From assembly GCA_009783315.1 (NCBI GenBank), contig WRHI01000023.1, positions 1 to 34,836 of the forward strand: DNA of 34,836 nt, given 5' to 3'. This stretch comes from Peptococcaceae bacterium. Its GTDB lineage: Bacteria > Bacillota > Desulfitobacteriia > Desulfitobacteriales > Syntrophobotulaceae. How positions within the stretch are numbered: the stretch's first letter is position 1; each line of letters starts with the position of its first letter. Under the pieces are notes generated by a model. That model had not been told where the DNA came from. It did no database searches and saw only the letters and a list, made by a program, of their open reading frames with translations. Positions 16,136 through 26,012 of the stretch are shown here, in pieces. A program made the translations under genes and the position numbers.

Positions 16136-16490
16136 GGTTTGAGCCCTCCTCAAGAAATCCCAATACATGGTCAATTCAATTCTTATTATTCCACGTTTCT
16201 GCCCACGCGTCAACCGATCCATAAAGACAGGGCGTATATCTTCGTCAGTCCTCTTCGTCAGTCAGTGGTCAGTTATTGATGTTTCTCAAGGATGCTCATT
16301 TCCTCACAATCATTCCTGATATGACTTACTGGAAATAGCTATCTCCTTTGGAATTATTCGAAATGCCCCGTTTCCCGCATAATCAGCACCTCAATCATGT
16401 ATCTGTCTCCACCCTGGGTCATGGCAGAGGCGGTTAAGATCAAAGAAAGGTTCCTTGAAATTCAATGACACGCCCTGTGTTGTTCCATCC
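16136..16490. other. 355 bp between the antitoxin gene and ilvN, no gene seen
   Basis: The only structure I see is a small direct repeat of CTTCGTCAGTC near 16240-16265. Reading frames here are short and lack ribosome sites. No intrinsic terminator for ilvN is evident. Confidence 0.5.
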
Positions 16491-16988
16491 TCAATTCTCC
16501 TTCGCCGCCTCAGGTCCCCGCCCAATCGCAATCTTCCCTGTCCGCACGATCTCCCGTATCCCATAATCCGCCAGAAGCTCAACAATCGCGTCAATCTTCA
16601 TCGGCTCTCCGGTCAGCTCCACAATCAGCGTCTCCTTATTCACATCAACCACATGAGCGCGAAAAACCTCAACAATATTGATAATATCCGACCGGTTCTG
16701 GGACGTCGCCGCAACCTTAAGCATAGCCATCTCCCGATGCACCGTCTCATCCCCGGACAAATCCACAATCTTAATCACATCAATAAGCTTGGTCAGCTGA
16801 TTCACCACCTGCTCCAGCTCATAACGGTCATCCGCCTCCACAACGACGGTGATACGTGTCATATCAGGTTCTTCCGTGTACCCGGCCGCAATACTCTCAA
16901 TATTGAAGGCCCGCCGGCTAATCAACCCCGCCACATGAGTCAAAACCCCGGGCCGATTCTCCACCAGAACAGCCAACGTGTATTTCAT
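16491..16988 (-). CDS. ilvN: Acetolactate synthase small (regulatory) subunit
   Basis: The regulatory subunit activates the catalytic subunit and confers valine feedback inhibition in branched-chain amino acid synthesis. The 165-residue protein has an N-terminal ACT domain (YTLAVLVENRPGVLTHVAGLISRR, then FNIESIAAGYTEEPDMTRITVVV) and the family C-terminal domain (VEVFRAHVVDVNKETLIVELTG, then LLADYGIREIVRTGKIAIGRG). Length is normal. It lies 66 bp after ilvB on the same strand. GGAGG is found upstream of the ATG at 16988. Confidence 0.96.
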   Translation of the reverse strand: MKYTLAVLVENRPGVLTHVAGLISRRAFNIESIAAGYTEEPDMTRITVVVEADDRYELEQVVNQLTKLIDVIKIVDLSGDETVHREMAMLKVAATSQNRSDIINIVEVFRAHVVDVNKETLIVELTGEPMKIDAIVELLADYGIREIVRTGKIAIGRGPEAAKEN

Positions 16989-17054
16989 AAAACACTGCCT
17001 CCTTTACTGCCCACGCGCCAAACGGCGCACAAAAATCTTAATGAAAGCGGCTGA

Positions 17055-18755
17055 TTACTCAAGAATCATCTCATCCAAACCCAAGCCGGCCGGCACCATA
17101 GGCACAACATCGACTTCCTCAGGAATAATCACATTAACAAGCACCGGACCCGGCGCGGCCAACGCTTCCCGCACAACGGCATCAATATCCATACCGGCCT
17201 CAAGGCGCATCGCCCGGCATCCCATCGCCTCCGCCAACAGACCGAAATCCGTCTTCGTCGCCAACCGGGTATGAGAATAATTCCTGTTGAAGAAATTCCT
17301 CTGCCACTGGGCCACCATACCCAGATACCCGTTGTTGATCAAAAAAACCTTAACAGGCAACCCCAGATCCACAAGGGTCATCAACTCCTGACACGTCATC
17401 ATAAACCCGCCGTCGCCGCAGACACAAACCACCTGGGACTCCGGTTTTCCCAGCTGAGCACCCATGGCTGCCGGCAAACCATACCCCATCGTACCCAGGC
17501 CCCCCGAAGTCACAAAACTTCTGGGTTCCCGGAACCCATAATACTGAGCCGTCCACATCTGATGCTGCCCCACATCCGTAACAACAATCGCCTTCCCTTG
17601 GGTAACCTCGCTGATCTTAGCGATAACCGCCTGGGGCAGAACCACATCCCCCTCCCCATCCTTGGGAACAGGAACCCGTTGGGGATACTCAACCTGCCAC
17701 ATCAAAAGATGTTCCTTCCATGGAGCCACTCCCCGCTGCCACTCCGAAGAAGACCGTTCCCGAATCTTCCGATTCAGAACCGGCAACGACCAGCGCAGAT
17801 CCCCCAGAACAGCCAGATCCGCCCGAACATTTTTATTTATCTCAGCGGCATCAATATCAAAATGCACAATCTTCGCTTGAGGCGCGAACTTAGACAAAGC
17901 CCCGGTTACACGATCATCAAACCGTGCCCCGAACCCCACCAACACATCCGCATGTGTCGTCGCCATATTACCCGCAAACAACCCATGCATCCCAATCATC
18001 CCAAAAAACCCGGGATCATCCGCAGGCACAACGCCCAGCCCCATCAAACTGGCCACAGTGGGGATCCCCGTGTAAGAGACCACCTCCCGCATCAGATCCG
18101 CCCCGTCGCTCATGTTGACACCGCCGCCGACAAAGAACAAAGGCCTCTTCGCTCCCGCCAACAGCGCACAAACCTCATCAACAATCCCTTCATCACCCTC
18201 GAAGACAGGCTTGTAACCCCGCAAACCCGGTTTTTCCGGATACACGAAATCAATCTCCTGCCCGAAAACATCCTTGGGCAGATCAATCAGCACCGGCCCC
18301 GGCCGGCCTGTTCTCGCGATATGGAACGCCTCCTGAAAAACCCGCGGAATATCTTTCGCGTCTTTAATCATATAATTATGTTTGGTGATCGGCGTTGTGA
18401 TCCCCCGGATATCCGCCTCCTGAAAAGAATCCCGGCCGATCAGCGTCGTCACCACCTGCCCCGTAAGAACCACCAGCGGACTGGAATCCATGTGAGCCGC
18501 CGCGATACCCGTAATCAGGTTGGTGGCCCCCGGTCCCGAAGTCGCCAGACACACCCCCACCTTGCCCGTCACCCGCGCATAAGCATCAGCGGCATGAACC
18601 GCTCCCTGCTCATGTCGAGGCAAAATGTGAGGAAAATCGGCTTCGTACAGCGCGTCATACAAAGGCAACACCATGCCGCCCGGATAACCGAACATTAGAT
18701 CCACTTGTTCATTTTTTAGGCATTCAATAACCGCCTGAGCCCCCGTCATACGCAT
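17055..18755 (-). CDS. ilvB: Acetolactate synthase large (catalytic) subunit
   Basis: ThDP-dependent enzyme that condenses two pyruvates, or pyruvate and 2-ketobutyrate, at the first common step of valine, leucine and isoleucine synthesis. The 566-residue protein has the three expected domains: PYR (FGYPGGMVLPLYDAL, catalytic Glu in RHEQGAVHAADAYAR), a central FAD-type domain (GVNMSDGADL, VGFGARFDDRVTG), and the PP domain with the ThDP/Mg motif CGDGGFMM...INNGYLGM. It forms an operon with ilvN. GGGAGGG lies a little far (about 13 nt) before ATG. No T-box leader is visible in the ~300 bp upstream, which holds a hairpin element instead. Confidence 0.97.
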   Translation of the reverse strand: MRMTGAQAVIECLKNEQVDLMFGYPGGMVLPLYDALYEADFPHILPRHEQGAVHAADAYARVTGKVGVCLATSGPGATNLITGIAAAHMDSSPLVVLTGQVVTTLIGRDSFQEADIRGITTPITKHNYMIKDAKDIPRVFQEAFHIARTGRPGPVLIDLPKDVFGQEIDFVYPEKPGLRGYKPVFEGDEGIVDEVCALLAGAKRPLFFVGGGVNMSDGADLMREVVSYTGIPTVASLMGLGVVPADDPGFFGMIGMHGLFAGNMATTHADVLVGFGARFDDRVTGALSKFAPQAKIVHFDIDAAEINKNVRADLAVLGDLRWSLPVLNRKIRERSSSEWQRGVAPWKEHLLMWQVEYPQRVPVPKDGEGDVVLPQAVIAKISEVTQGKAIVVTDVGQHQMWTAQYYGFREPRSFVTSGGLGTMGYGLPAAMGAQLGKPESQVVCVCGDGGFMMTCQELMTLVDLGLPVKVFLINNGYLGMVAQWQRNFFNRNYSHTRLATKTDFGLLAEAMGCRAMRLEAGMDIDAVVREALAAPGPVLVNVIIPEEVDVVPMVPAGLGLDEMILE

Positions 18756-18840
18756 CTTATCTTGTCACCCTCCCCTTGGTCATTTGACATCGATATCAGC
18801 TTACTGATATCTGACAACTGACAACTATTAATATTAGACT

Positions 18841-19002
18841 AGTACTCTACCACACCCAAATCACCTAATATCTTGCTTCATCTTTCGGCACGATACTTCG
18901 TCAGTCCCTCCTAACAGACGCCCGGTATGCGTCGTCGGTTCTTCCTTGCCTCGTGCCGAAATACTTGCAATCTATTAGGCGATTTGGGTGTGGTAGAGTA
19001 CT
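18841..19002. repeat. 162 bp hairpin element, copy B
   Basis: Starts and ends with AGTACT; the outer arms pair almost perfectly over about 30 bp. The inner stem TTTCGGCACGA/TCGTGCCGAAA is perfect, and a small central stem GACGC/GCGTC encloses CCGGTAT. The internal segment GTCGTCGGTTCTTCCTTGC is shared with copy A at 8653-8815, while the stems differ by compensating changes. It fills most of the interval between the hydrolase tail and ilvB. Confidence 0.85.
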
Positions 19003-19055
19003 AGTCGTAATATGGTCGATATTCGTTGACACACAATATGGCAATTTGAGTTGGT

Positions 19056-19922
19056 TCATTCTGTGCTGCAACCTCTCTTCTCTGTCTCCATTGTCCATTG
19101 GTCCACAGGCTGAAGGATATCAGCCTTGTCCATTGTCCATTGTCCATTGTCCATTGCTATACTCTTTCCGATCTCAGCCAGCAACACCGGACCATCGTAA
19201 TATCCCCTGACTTCCTCTGCCATTCTCCCCCTAAGCTCTCGTGTACGCTCCGGATCGTTCTCCCACAACATGCCTTCAGCGCCATGAGGAAAATGCGTCA
19301 GCATCAGTCGCCGGACACCCGCGCGCCGGGCCAATAACCCTACATCCCGCGTCGACATATGCCCCAGCGTCTCATCGGCCTCGCTCTCCAGAAAACAGCA
19401 CTCACAAACCAACAGATCAACCCCGGCGCAGAAATCGTCAATATTGCTTCTCGGCCCCATATCGCCTGTATAGACCAAAGAGGTCATCCCATATTCAAAC
19501 CGCATAGCCAGATTGTATTGCTCATGAACCGTCTCCGCGAAAGACACCCGCAGACCGGCCCGCTCCACAGACGTATCCGGCCCAACGGCGTACCCGAACG
19601 TAAACGATCCGTAAGTCATATCGGCAAAACGGGGCGACCGATCATGAGCATAAATCGGCAGCGGCTCCCGCCGCATTCCGTAAATCTGAGCAAACTTGCT
19701 CCCATACTGTAAACATCCGATATCGGCGCAATGATCATGATGATAATGAGTAAGGAAAACAGCTTCAAAATCTCCCAGCGAACAAAACTTGCCGCTTTGT
19801 GCCAACACGCCACTGCCGCAGTCAAGCAAAAAAATTCTATCCTCTACATTCAAGAGCAGACCGGCAGTCGCTTCACCGGCCTGAGGGCAAGCTCCCCAAT
19901 TTCCCAGCACAGTCAGCTTCAT
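19056..19922 (-). CDS. MBL-fold metallo-hydrolase (RNase Z/YhfI-like)
   Basis: A 288-residue metallo-beta-lactamase-fold protein beginning KLTVLGNWGACPQAGEATAG. It has the metal motif THYHHDH (H59, H61, D63, H64), a later VYTGDMGP aspartate, ECCF, and LMLTHFPHG. It belongs to the RNase Z-like branch of small hydrolases; RNA or a small phosphodiester is the likely substrate but cannot be fixed from sequence. The last ~30 residues (MDNGQWTMDKAD...) are encoded by a heptanucleotide array and are unlikely to be ancestral. The gene begins 15 bp after secF, with AAGGGGAG upstream of its ATG. Confidence 0.85.
   Translation of the reverse strand: MKLTVLGNWGACPQAGEATAGLLLNVEDRIFLLDCGSGVLAQSGKFCSLGDFEAVFLTHYHHDHCADIGCLQYGSKFAQIYGMRREPLPIYAHDRSPRFADMTYGSFTFGYAVGPDTSVERAGLRVSFAETVHEQYNLAMRFEYGMTSLVYTGDMGPRSNIDDFCAGVDLLVCECCFLESEADETLGHMSTRDVGLLARRAGVRRLMLTHFPHGAEGMLWENDPERTRELRGRMAEEVRGYYDGPVLLAEIGKSIAMDNGQWTMDKADILQPVDQWTMETEKRGCSTE
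19087..19157. repeat. TTGTCCA heptanucleotide array in the hydrolase C-terminal codons
   Basis: Five to seven copies of a 7-bp TTGTCCA unit, interrupted by ~25 bp near 19110. Read on the minus strand it gives a MDNGQWT-type peptide, so the array has extended the reading frame. Confidence 0.9.
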
Positions 19923-19937
19923 AACACGTTTCTCCCC

Positions 19938-20999
19938 TTAAGAAGCCTTGACAAATCTCTTCATCACCACAACAAACTGGCTGGCCAGGAAAACCGACGA
20001 AAACATACCGATCACAACGCCGATAATCATAGTTAACGAAAACGTCTTCGTGGCATCGCCGCCGAGAAAATAAATCGCGAACAACGCCAGCAAAACCGCC
20101 AGCCCTGTATTAATCGAACGTGCCATGGTCTGCCAAATAGACTGGTCAACCAGATCCTCATAAGAAGCCCGTTTCTTCTGCAGACCCTCATTCTCCCGAA
20201 TGCGGTCAAACAGAACCACTTTATCATTGATAGAATACCCGAAAACCGTCAAAACCGCCGCAATAAACGGCGGATCAATCTGCCAGCGAAGCAAAGAAAA
20301 CACCCCAATAGTCACCACAATATCATGCAGTAAGGCAAGAACCCCGGCAACCGCGTAATTAAACTTAAACCGAATAATCAGGTAAGTCAGCATCAGCGCG
20401 CACGCCACCGACAGAGCAATAAGAGCGCTGCGCAACAACTCACCGCCGATAGACTCACTCACCATTTCTTCCTCATAGGACTCCGGATCATAAGGCCCAA
20501 CCTGTTCCCGCAACGCCGCCAGCATAGCGTCCCGCTGCTCCTCAGACAGTTCCTTCGTTTGGATAATAGCCCTGGCGTCGCCCGCCAACTGAACCTGAGG
20601 CCCTGAAATGCCTGTGGATGTAACAGCGTCGGACACAGCCTGCTGCGTAATCGGTGCGGCAAAAGTCATAGAAACCATTGTGCCGCCCTCAAAAGCCATT
20701 CCCAAGTTCAACCCCAGCCCAACCAAAGATACGACACTGACAACCACCAACAAAGCTGAAACAACAAACCAGATTTTCCGTTTGGCAACAATATTAAAAT
20801 AAAACCGGTACTTCTTTTTTACGTCATCATATGTGACGACGCCACTGGCAGGAGATTGCTGGGTTTTTCCCTTACCGATGCCGGCGGCATCAGCCTGCCC
20901 CTGTGTCCCTTGGCCTCCTTGTCCGCTCAACCCGGCCTGACCGCCTGGATTTACCTGCTTAACATTGTTGCCGTATCTGCGCTGTCTTTTCTTAGCCAT
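19938..20999 (-). CDS. secF: Protein translocase subunit SecF
   Basis: Six-helix RND-type partner of SecD that uses proton motive force to help pull exported proteins through SecYEG. The conserved core begins near residue 65 (FNIVAKRKIWFVVSALLV), with GLNLGMAFEGGT, VSESIGGELLRSA, LLHDIVVTIGVFSLL and VFGYSINDKVVLFDRIRE. The start shares one base with the secD stop (TAATG), so translation is coupled. At 353 residues it is longer than usual because of a Gly/Gln-rich, low-complexity N-terminus (about residues 18-50), another example of repeat expansion in this genome. Confidence 0.96.
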   Translation of the reverse strand: MAKKRQRRYGNNVKQVNPGGQAGLSGQGGQGTQGQADAAGIGKGKTQQSPASGVVTYDDVKKKYRFYFNIVAKRKIWFVVSALLVVVSVVSLVGLGLNLGMAFEGGTMVSMTFAAPITQQAVSDAVTSTGISGPQVQLAGDARAIIQTKELSEEQRDAMLAALREQVGPYDPESYEEEMVSESIGGELLRSALIALSVACALMLTYLIIRFKFNYAVAGVLALLHDIVVTIGVFSLLRWQIDPPFIAAVLTVFGYSINDKVVLFDRIRENEGLQKKRASYEDLVDQSIWQTMARSINTGLAVLLALFAIYFLGGDATKTFSLTMIIGVVIGMFSSVFLASQFVVVMKRFVKAS

Positions 21000-22240
21000 T
21001 ACGCCGCCCTCCTTACACCGAATAAGCGCGTACTCATTTGAGGATTAACGCCAACAACCCAGCGCATAATGGTTCTGGTAAACGTCACCGCCGTAAACAG
21101 ACTCGCGCAAAGCCCGATAGCCAACGTCACCGCAAACCCCTTAATGCTGGGCGATCCCAGCAGTAGCAAACTCAAGGCCACAAACATCGTTGTAATATTC
21201 GCGTCAAAAACCGTCAGGAACGCCCTGCTGAACCCAGCGTCCACAGCCGCTCGCAGAGACTTGCCGAACACGATTTCTTCCTTAACACGCTCGAAAACAA
21301 TAATATTTAAATCAACAGCCATCCCTAAGGAAAGCACGAACCCGGCGATTCCTGTCAAAGTCAGCACCGCGCCAAAAGCTCTCAGCACCCATAGCACAAT
21401 CAATGCGAAAACCAGCAGAGAGAACGACGCCACCAGCCCCTGCAAGCGATAGTACGCAATCATGAAGACCACAATTAAAACAATCGCCACCAAGCAGGCT
21501 GTCACACTCTTGTTAATGGAATCGGCGCCCAACTGGGCCCCCACTTGCTGTTTCTGCACAATTTCCATACTCACAGGCAGGGAACCGGAACGCAGCAACG
21601 ATGCTATCCTGCCGGCCTCCTCCCGGGTATCTTGGCCGGTAATAACCGCTTTCCCCCCCAGAATAGGCCCATTAACCACAGGTGCTGTCAGCTCATCTTC
21701 ATCAAGATAGATCGCGATTTGCTGCCCCACATATTTCGACGTGATTTCACCAAACAGCTTGGCGCCGTCAGAATTAAACTCAATATTAATAATATGGTCA
21801 ATAGGTATTTTGGTGTTATCAACATCGGCTCTGGCACCGGTCAAATAACTGCCATCCATAAGAACCTCCCCGTTCATGTTGCGGAAAGTCAGCTTCGCCA
21901 TGGTTTGAAGATGCTTCACCGCCTCATCCGGGTCGGTAACGCCGGCCAACTCGACAATGACACGTTTGCGGGCGTTAGCTAACGTTATTGTCGGCTCCGT
22001 TACCCCCAATCCGTTCACGCGTCTTTCAATGATAACCCGCACTTGCTCCATATCCGCGTTGGTTATCTCCCGGCCGTCTTCGTCCGGCTTGGCTTCCAAA
22101 ACCAGATGGACGCCGCCACGCAGATCCAACCCCAGCGCCAACCCAAAATCAGGATTGGTCAAAAACCAAAAAGAAAAACCAGCCAAGACTCCGACCAAAA
22201 CCACCACAGCGGCTAGTTTGAGCACATTCATTTTTGCCAT
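20999..22240 (-). CDS. secD: Protein translocase subunit SecD
   Basis: RND-type subunit of the Sec export motor. The 413-residue protein has an N-terminal helix, LGLDLRGGVHLVLE, the periplasmic P1 domain (VIIERRVNGLGVTEPTI), then five helices with VLTLTGIAGFVLSLGMAVDLNIIVFERVKEE (read in parts), which carries the conserved Asp of the proton path. It overlaps secF by one base. The yajC gene, its usual partner, lies 570 bp upstream, an unusually long gap filled with a mosaic repeat that contains a terminator-like hairpin. Confidence 0.97.
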   Translation of the reverse strand: MAKMNVLKLAAVVVLVGVLAGFSFWFLTNPDFGLALGLDLRGGVHLVLEAKPDEDGREITNADMEQVRVIIERRVNGLGVTEPTITLANARKRVIVELAGVTDPDEAVKHLQTMAKLTFRNMNGEVLMDGSYLTGARADVDNTKIPIDHIINIEFNSDGAKLFGEITSKYVGQQIAIYLDEDELTAPVVNGPILGGKAVITGQDTREEAGRIASLLRSGSLPVSMEIVQKQQVGAQLGADSINKSVTACLVAIVLIVVFMIAYYRLQGLVASFSLLVFALIVLWVLRAFGAVLTLTGIAGFVLSLGMAVDLNIIVFERVKEEIVFGKSLRAAVDAGFSRAFLTVFDANITTMFVALSLLLLGSPSIKGFAVTLAIGLCASLFTAVTFTRTIMRWVVGVNPQMSTRLFGVRRAA

Positions 22241-22371
22241 ACCTCTATGTCCTCCTCATTCCGGATAAGCCTAAAACCCACATTATTATAGTCCTTGAGT
22301 AATCCCTTTGTCAAACTTTGTCAATGCTTCACAGCCGCGAATCTCTTACGAATCTCCTAGGAATCGTTACT

Positions 22372-22640
22372 GATCAGATCCCAGCCGGAGGGGCAGGAGG
22401 GTCAATGGTGAATGGGAAAGATACCAAGTGGGCTCGTAACAGTCCCGAGGTAGGGTTTGGTGAGGGGGAGCGGTTTGGGAACAGGGGTACTCCAATTTGC
22501 ATTTAGCCAGACGGTTCATAAGGAAAGCCCGCCATAATTCAGCGGGCTTTTGGAGTATCCCGGTTCCCAAACCGCTCCTTGGGACTCCTCCGACAGTAAG
22601 CGTTTCCCCTGTATAAAGAGGGGGGACGATACAAGGTACT
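22372..22640. repeat. Mosaic intergenic repeat with central hairpin
   Basis: Left part: GATCAGATCCCAGCCGGAGG, like the inverted end of the 32 kb element. Middle: GTGGGCTCGTAACAGTCCCG and the following GAGGTAGGGTTTGGTGAG, identical to the complete 350 bp element. Right part: a GCCAGACG...AAAGCCCGCCATAATTCAGCGGGCTTTT module shared with 27000-27050. The GAGCGGTTTGGGAAC and GGTTCCCAAACCGCTC arms pair with each other. No ORF of interest. Confidence 0.75.
22524..22550. terminator. Bidirectional-looking hairpin inside the mosaic repeat
   Basis: AAAGCCCGC (22524-22532) pairs perfectly with GCGGGCTTT (22542-22550) around a 9-nt loop, with A- and T-runs at the ends. It stands between yajC and secD and could reduce read-through into secDF. 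Confidence 0.6.
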
Positions 22641-22809
22641 CTGTAATCCAAGGCAAATCGATATTTTGTATTCGTGATCCGCTATGCGAAATAGAACCTG
22701 GAATCGACTGCGGGGCGGCTGCTCAGCCACAAAAAACGAGTCTGAGGTTTTTCTATCAGACCCGCTCTTGCGTTATCTTCTTCTATACTGGACCTATTCT
22801 TTGACAGCC

Positions 22810-23244
22810 TCAGTCCGATTCTTTATCAGAGTCTTTTTTGAGCTTCTTTTTTCTTCTCTTTTCAGCGATTTCTTCCTCAGTCATAAAATCCTCATCGTCA
22901 TCTTCAAATTGCTGGGCTGATTTCCCGGCCCCGGCCCCAGACCCGGATCCAGCCGCGGAGACGGAACCTGAAGCACCCGGATTAACCAATTGGATAGCAT
23001 TCTTAGAAAACTCAATCTCAGTCCGATCGGAAACTTTGACCATAACCGTATCATCATTGATGCGCGCCACTGTTCCGTGAATACCGCTGGTTGTGACCAC
23101 GACATCATTCTGGCGCAGCCCCTCAAGAAGCTTTTTGTGAGCGTCTTGCTGTTTCTTATTTGGTCTTATGACCAAAAAATAAAAGATCGCCACCATCGCC
23201 ACAATCATCAGCAGCATACTCCACATACTTGAATTCGCTTCCAT
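22810..23244 (-). CDS. yajC: Preprotein translocase accessory subunit YajC
   Basis: A small single-pass membrane protein that associates with SecDF. The 144-residue protein has one helix (MLLMIVAMVAIFYFLVIRPNKKQQ), then the conserved KLLEGLRQNDVVVTTSGIHGTVARINDDTVMVKV fold (in parts). The C-terminal 50 residues are an unusual tail: a Gly/Ser/Ala linker, then an acidic patch and a lysine-rich end, longer than in typical family members of 85-110 residues. GGAGG precedes the ATG. It follows tgt on the same strand, the standard order. Confidence 0.94.
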   Translation of the reverse strand: MEANSSMWSMLLMIVAMVAIFYFLVIRPNKKQQDAHKKLLEGLRQNDVVVTTSGIHGTVARINDDTVMVKVSDRTEIEFSKNAIQLVNPGASGSVSAAGSGSGAGAGKSAQQFEDDDEDFMTEEEIAEKRRKKKLKKDSDKESD

Positions 23245-23415
23245 TTAATATCCTCCTTTTTGGCAACGCCATAATGCAGAGCTGAGGAACTGCATCTGTT
23301 GCAGTTTCAGTCCAAATTCATCATGCATAATGTACAAGCTAGATTATACCATGTCTTCCCAAGATTGTCTTCTTGCTCGCCGGAGGCGCTGGGGCGCTCG
23401 TTTCACGCCCTCGTT

Positions 23416-24588
<1,173 letters not shown>

Positions 24589-24614
24589 CTAATCCTCTAT
24601 AATAAACATTTTCC

Positions 24615-25832
24615 TCACACAACAAACATCGCGTCACCAAAACTATAGAACCGGTATCTCTGCGCAACCGCCTCCTCATAAGCCGCCAAAACACGTTCCC
24701 GGCCCGCCAGAGCGCTCACCAGCATCAGCAGAGTCGAGCGGGGAAAATGGAAATTCGTAATCAGCGCGTCCACCCACCGAAAGCTATAGCCCGGATAAAT
24801 AAAAATATCAGTCCAGCCCTTCTCACCGTCTCTGATTCCCTTCTCACCATCTCCGCCTCCCATCTCACCGCCTCCCGTCTCTCCGCCTCCCCAACAGCCC
24901 CATGCCTCCAAAACTCGGGCCACAGTCGTACCCACAGCCACAACCCGGCGCTTCTCTGCCTTGGCCCGCCGCAGACAAGCCGCGGCCTCCGGGCTGATCT
25001 CATAATACTCTGCGTGCATTTTATGATCCAGAACATTCCCGCACTGCACCGGCCGGAACGTCCCAAGCCCCACATGCAGAAGCACCTCCGCAATCTCCAC
25101 CCCCATACGGCCAATCCTATCCAGCAAGTGCGATGTAAAATGCAGCCCCGCCGTAGGTGCCGCCACCGAACCGGTTTCGCGCGCGTACACCGTTTGATAC
25201 CGATCCCGGTTATCAAGCTCAGCGGTAATATAGGGCGGCAACGGCACATTCCCTATTCTTTCTAAGATCCCGGTGAAATCTCCTTCATGTTCGAAGGCCA
25301 TAACGCGGTTGCCGTTAGGCAAAATATCCAACAACCGCCCGCGCATCTCAACGGCAACCCCGCCCATCCGAACCGAAGAATCATCATTATTCGAACCATC
25401 CGCACCGCCCGCAGACCTCGTCATTCCCTCTTCGACATGGGCTGAAAACAGCAGCTCCTGACCTGTCTTCAGCCGTTTAGCCGGACGCAGCAAAACCTCC
25501 CAAACCGAGGTTCGAGGTTCAAGACGCGAGATTCGAGGAAGTTGGGGCAAATCTTGAACACCGGTCTTAGTGTATGGCTGCAGCAAAAAAACTTCCATCC
25601 GTGCCCCCGTGTCCTCCTTAAAACCAAACAACCGCGCCGGCAGAACTTTAGTCCGGTTCAGCACAAGAACATCCGAAGGTTTAAGCCACTGGGTCAAATT
25701 ATAAAAATAGTCATGACAAATTTTGCCCGCCTCCCGGTCAAGAACCATCAGCCGGGATGTGTCCCGCGGCTCAACGGGCGTCTGGGCGATAAGCTCGGGC
25801 GGCAACCGATAATCAAAGTCCGCCAGTCTCAA
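24615..25832 (-). CDS. queA: S-adenosylmethionine:tRNA ribosyltransferase-isomerase
   Basis: Transfers and isomerises the ribosyl part of SAM to preQ1-tRNA, giving epoxyqueuosine. Core motifs are DFDYRLPPELIAQTPVEPRD, VLNRTKVLPARLFG, GNVPLPPYI, RYQTVYA, SVAAPTAGLHFT, HVGLGTFRPV and TDIFIYPGY. The protein is 405 residues, against about 340 in the family. The excess is three inserts: residues ~94-108 (SRLEPR type), ~132-157 (Gly/Asp/Asn-rich) and ~313-338 (GGGETGGGEMGGG). The first and third are encoded by degenerate heptanucleotide tandem repeats (around 25509-25553 and 24819-24896). Catalytic segments are untouched, so activity is plausible. Confidence 0.96.
   Translation of the reverse strand: MRLADFDYRLPPELIAQTPVEPRDTSRLMVLDREAGKICHDYFYNLTQWLKPSDVLVLNRTKVLPARLFGFKEDTGARMEVFLLQPYTKTGVQDLPQLPRISRLEPRTSVWEVLLRPAKRLKTGQELLFSAHVEEGMTRSAGGADGSNNDDSSVRMGGVAVEMRGRLLDILPNGNRVMAFEHEGDFTGILERIGNVPLPPYITAELDNRDRYQTVYARETGSVAAPTAGLHFTSHLLDRIGRMGVEIAEVLLHVGLGTFRPVQCGNVLDHKMHAEYYEISPEAAACLRRAKAEKRRVVAVGTTVARVLEAWGCWGGGETGGGEMGGGDGEKGIRDGEKGWTDIFIYPGYSFRWVDALITNFHFPRSTLLMLVSALAGRERVLAAYEEAVAQRYRFYSFGDAMFVV
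24819..24896. repeat. Heptanucleotide array inside queA
   Basis: About ten 7-bp units of the CCGCCTC/CCATCTC/ACCGCCT type. The length is a multiple of three, so the queA frame is kept, adding a Gly/Glu-rich loop between residues ~313 and 338. Confidence 0.8.
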
Positions 25833-25980
25833 TAGCCGCTCATTCCCTTCCCCAAAAGTATGGCTGCCAGAACAGGATACAAAAACCTTTGCCAGAAATA
25901 GTATCTATGAAGAGTCTCCTGTTGTCAAACTTTCCCGGACACTCATCGCAATTTAAGTCAAGAATTGAATACGGCGCCTC

Positions 25981-25989
25981 TGCTATAAT
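25981..25989 (+). promoter_or_regulatory. Extended -10 promoter of the AraC-type gene
   Basis: TGCTATAAT is a perfect extended -10 (TG at 25981-25982, TATAAT at 25984-25989), 23 nt before the ATG. GGAGG follows at 26001-26005, 7 nt before the ATG. No good -35 is present at 17 nt, which an extended -10 does not require. Confidence 0.6.
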
Positions 25990-26012
25990 ACGATTCTGAA
26001 GGAGGTATACAG

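Larger units (their letters stand above)
22241..22809. other. 569 bp gap between yajC and secD, mostly repeat
   Basis: Holds a mosaic repeat (about 22372-22640) and, close to yajC, an AGTCTGA/TCAGAC inverted repeat (about 22738-22775) that could end the yajC transcript. I see no gene. In most relatives yajC and secD are adjacent, so this is an expansion. Confidence 0.7.

Noticed and set aside
17271-18698. 475-codon plus-strand open frame opposite ilvB
   Set aside because: It is the antisense of a clear acetolactate synthase gene, rich in His/Arg/Pro/Gln as expected of a shadow frame, with no domain or ribosome site.
18756-19055. T-box or other leader riboswitch upstream of ilvB
   Set aside because: I found no T-box sequence or specifier-loop pattern; the interval is occupied by the AGTACT-bordered hairpin that also occurs at hypD-hypE, so it is not ilv-specific.
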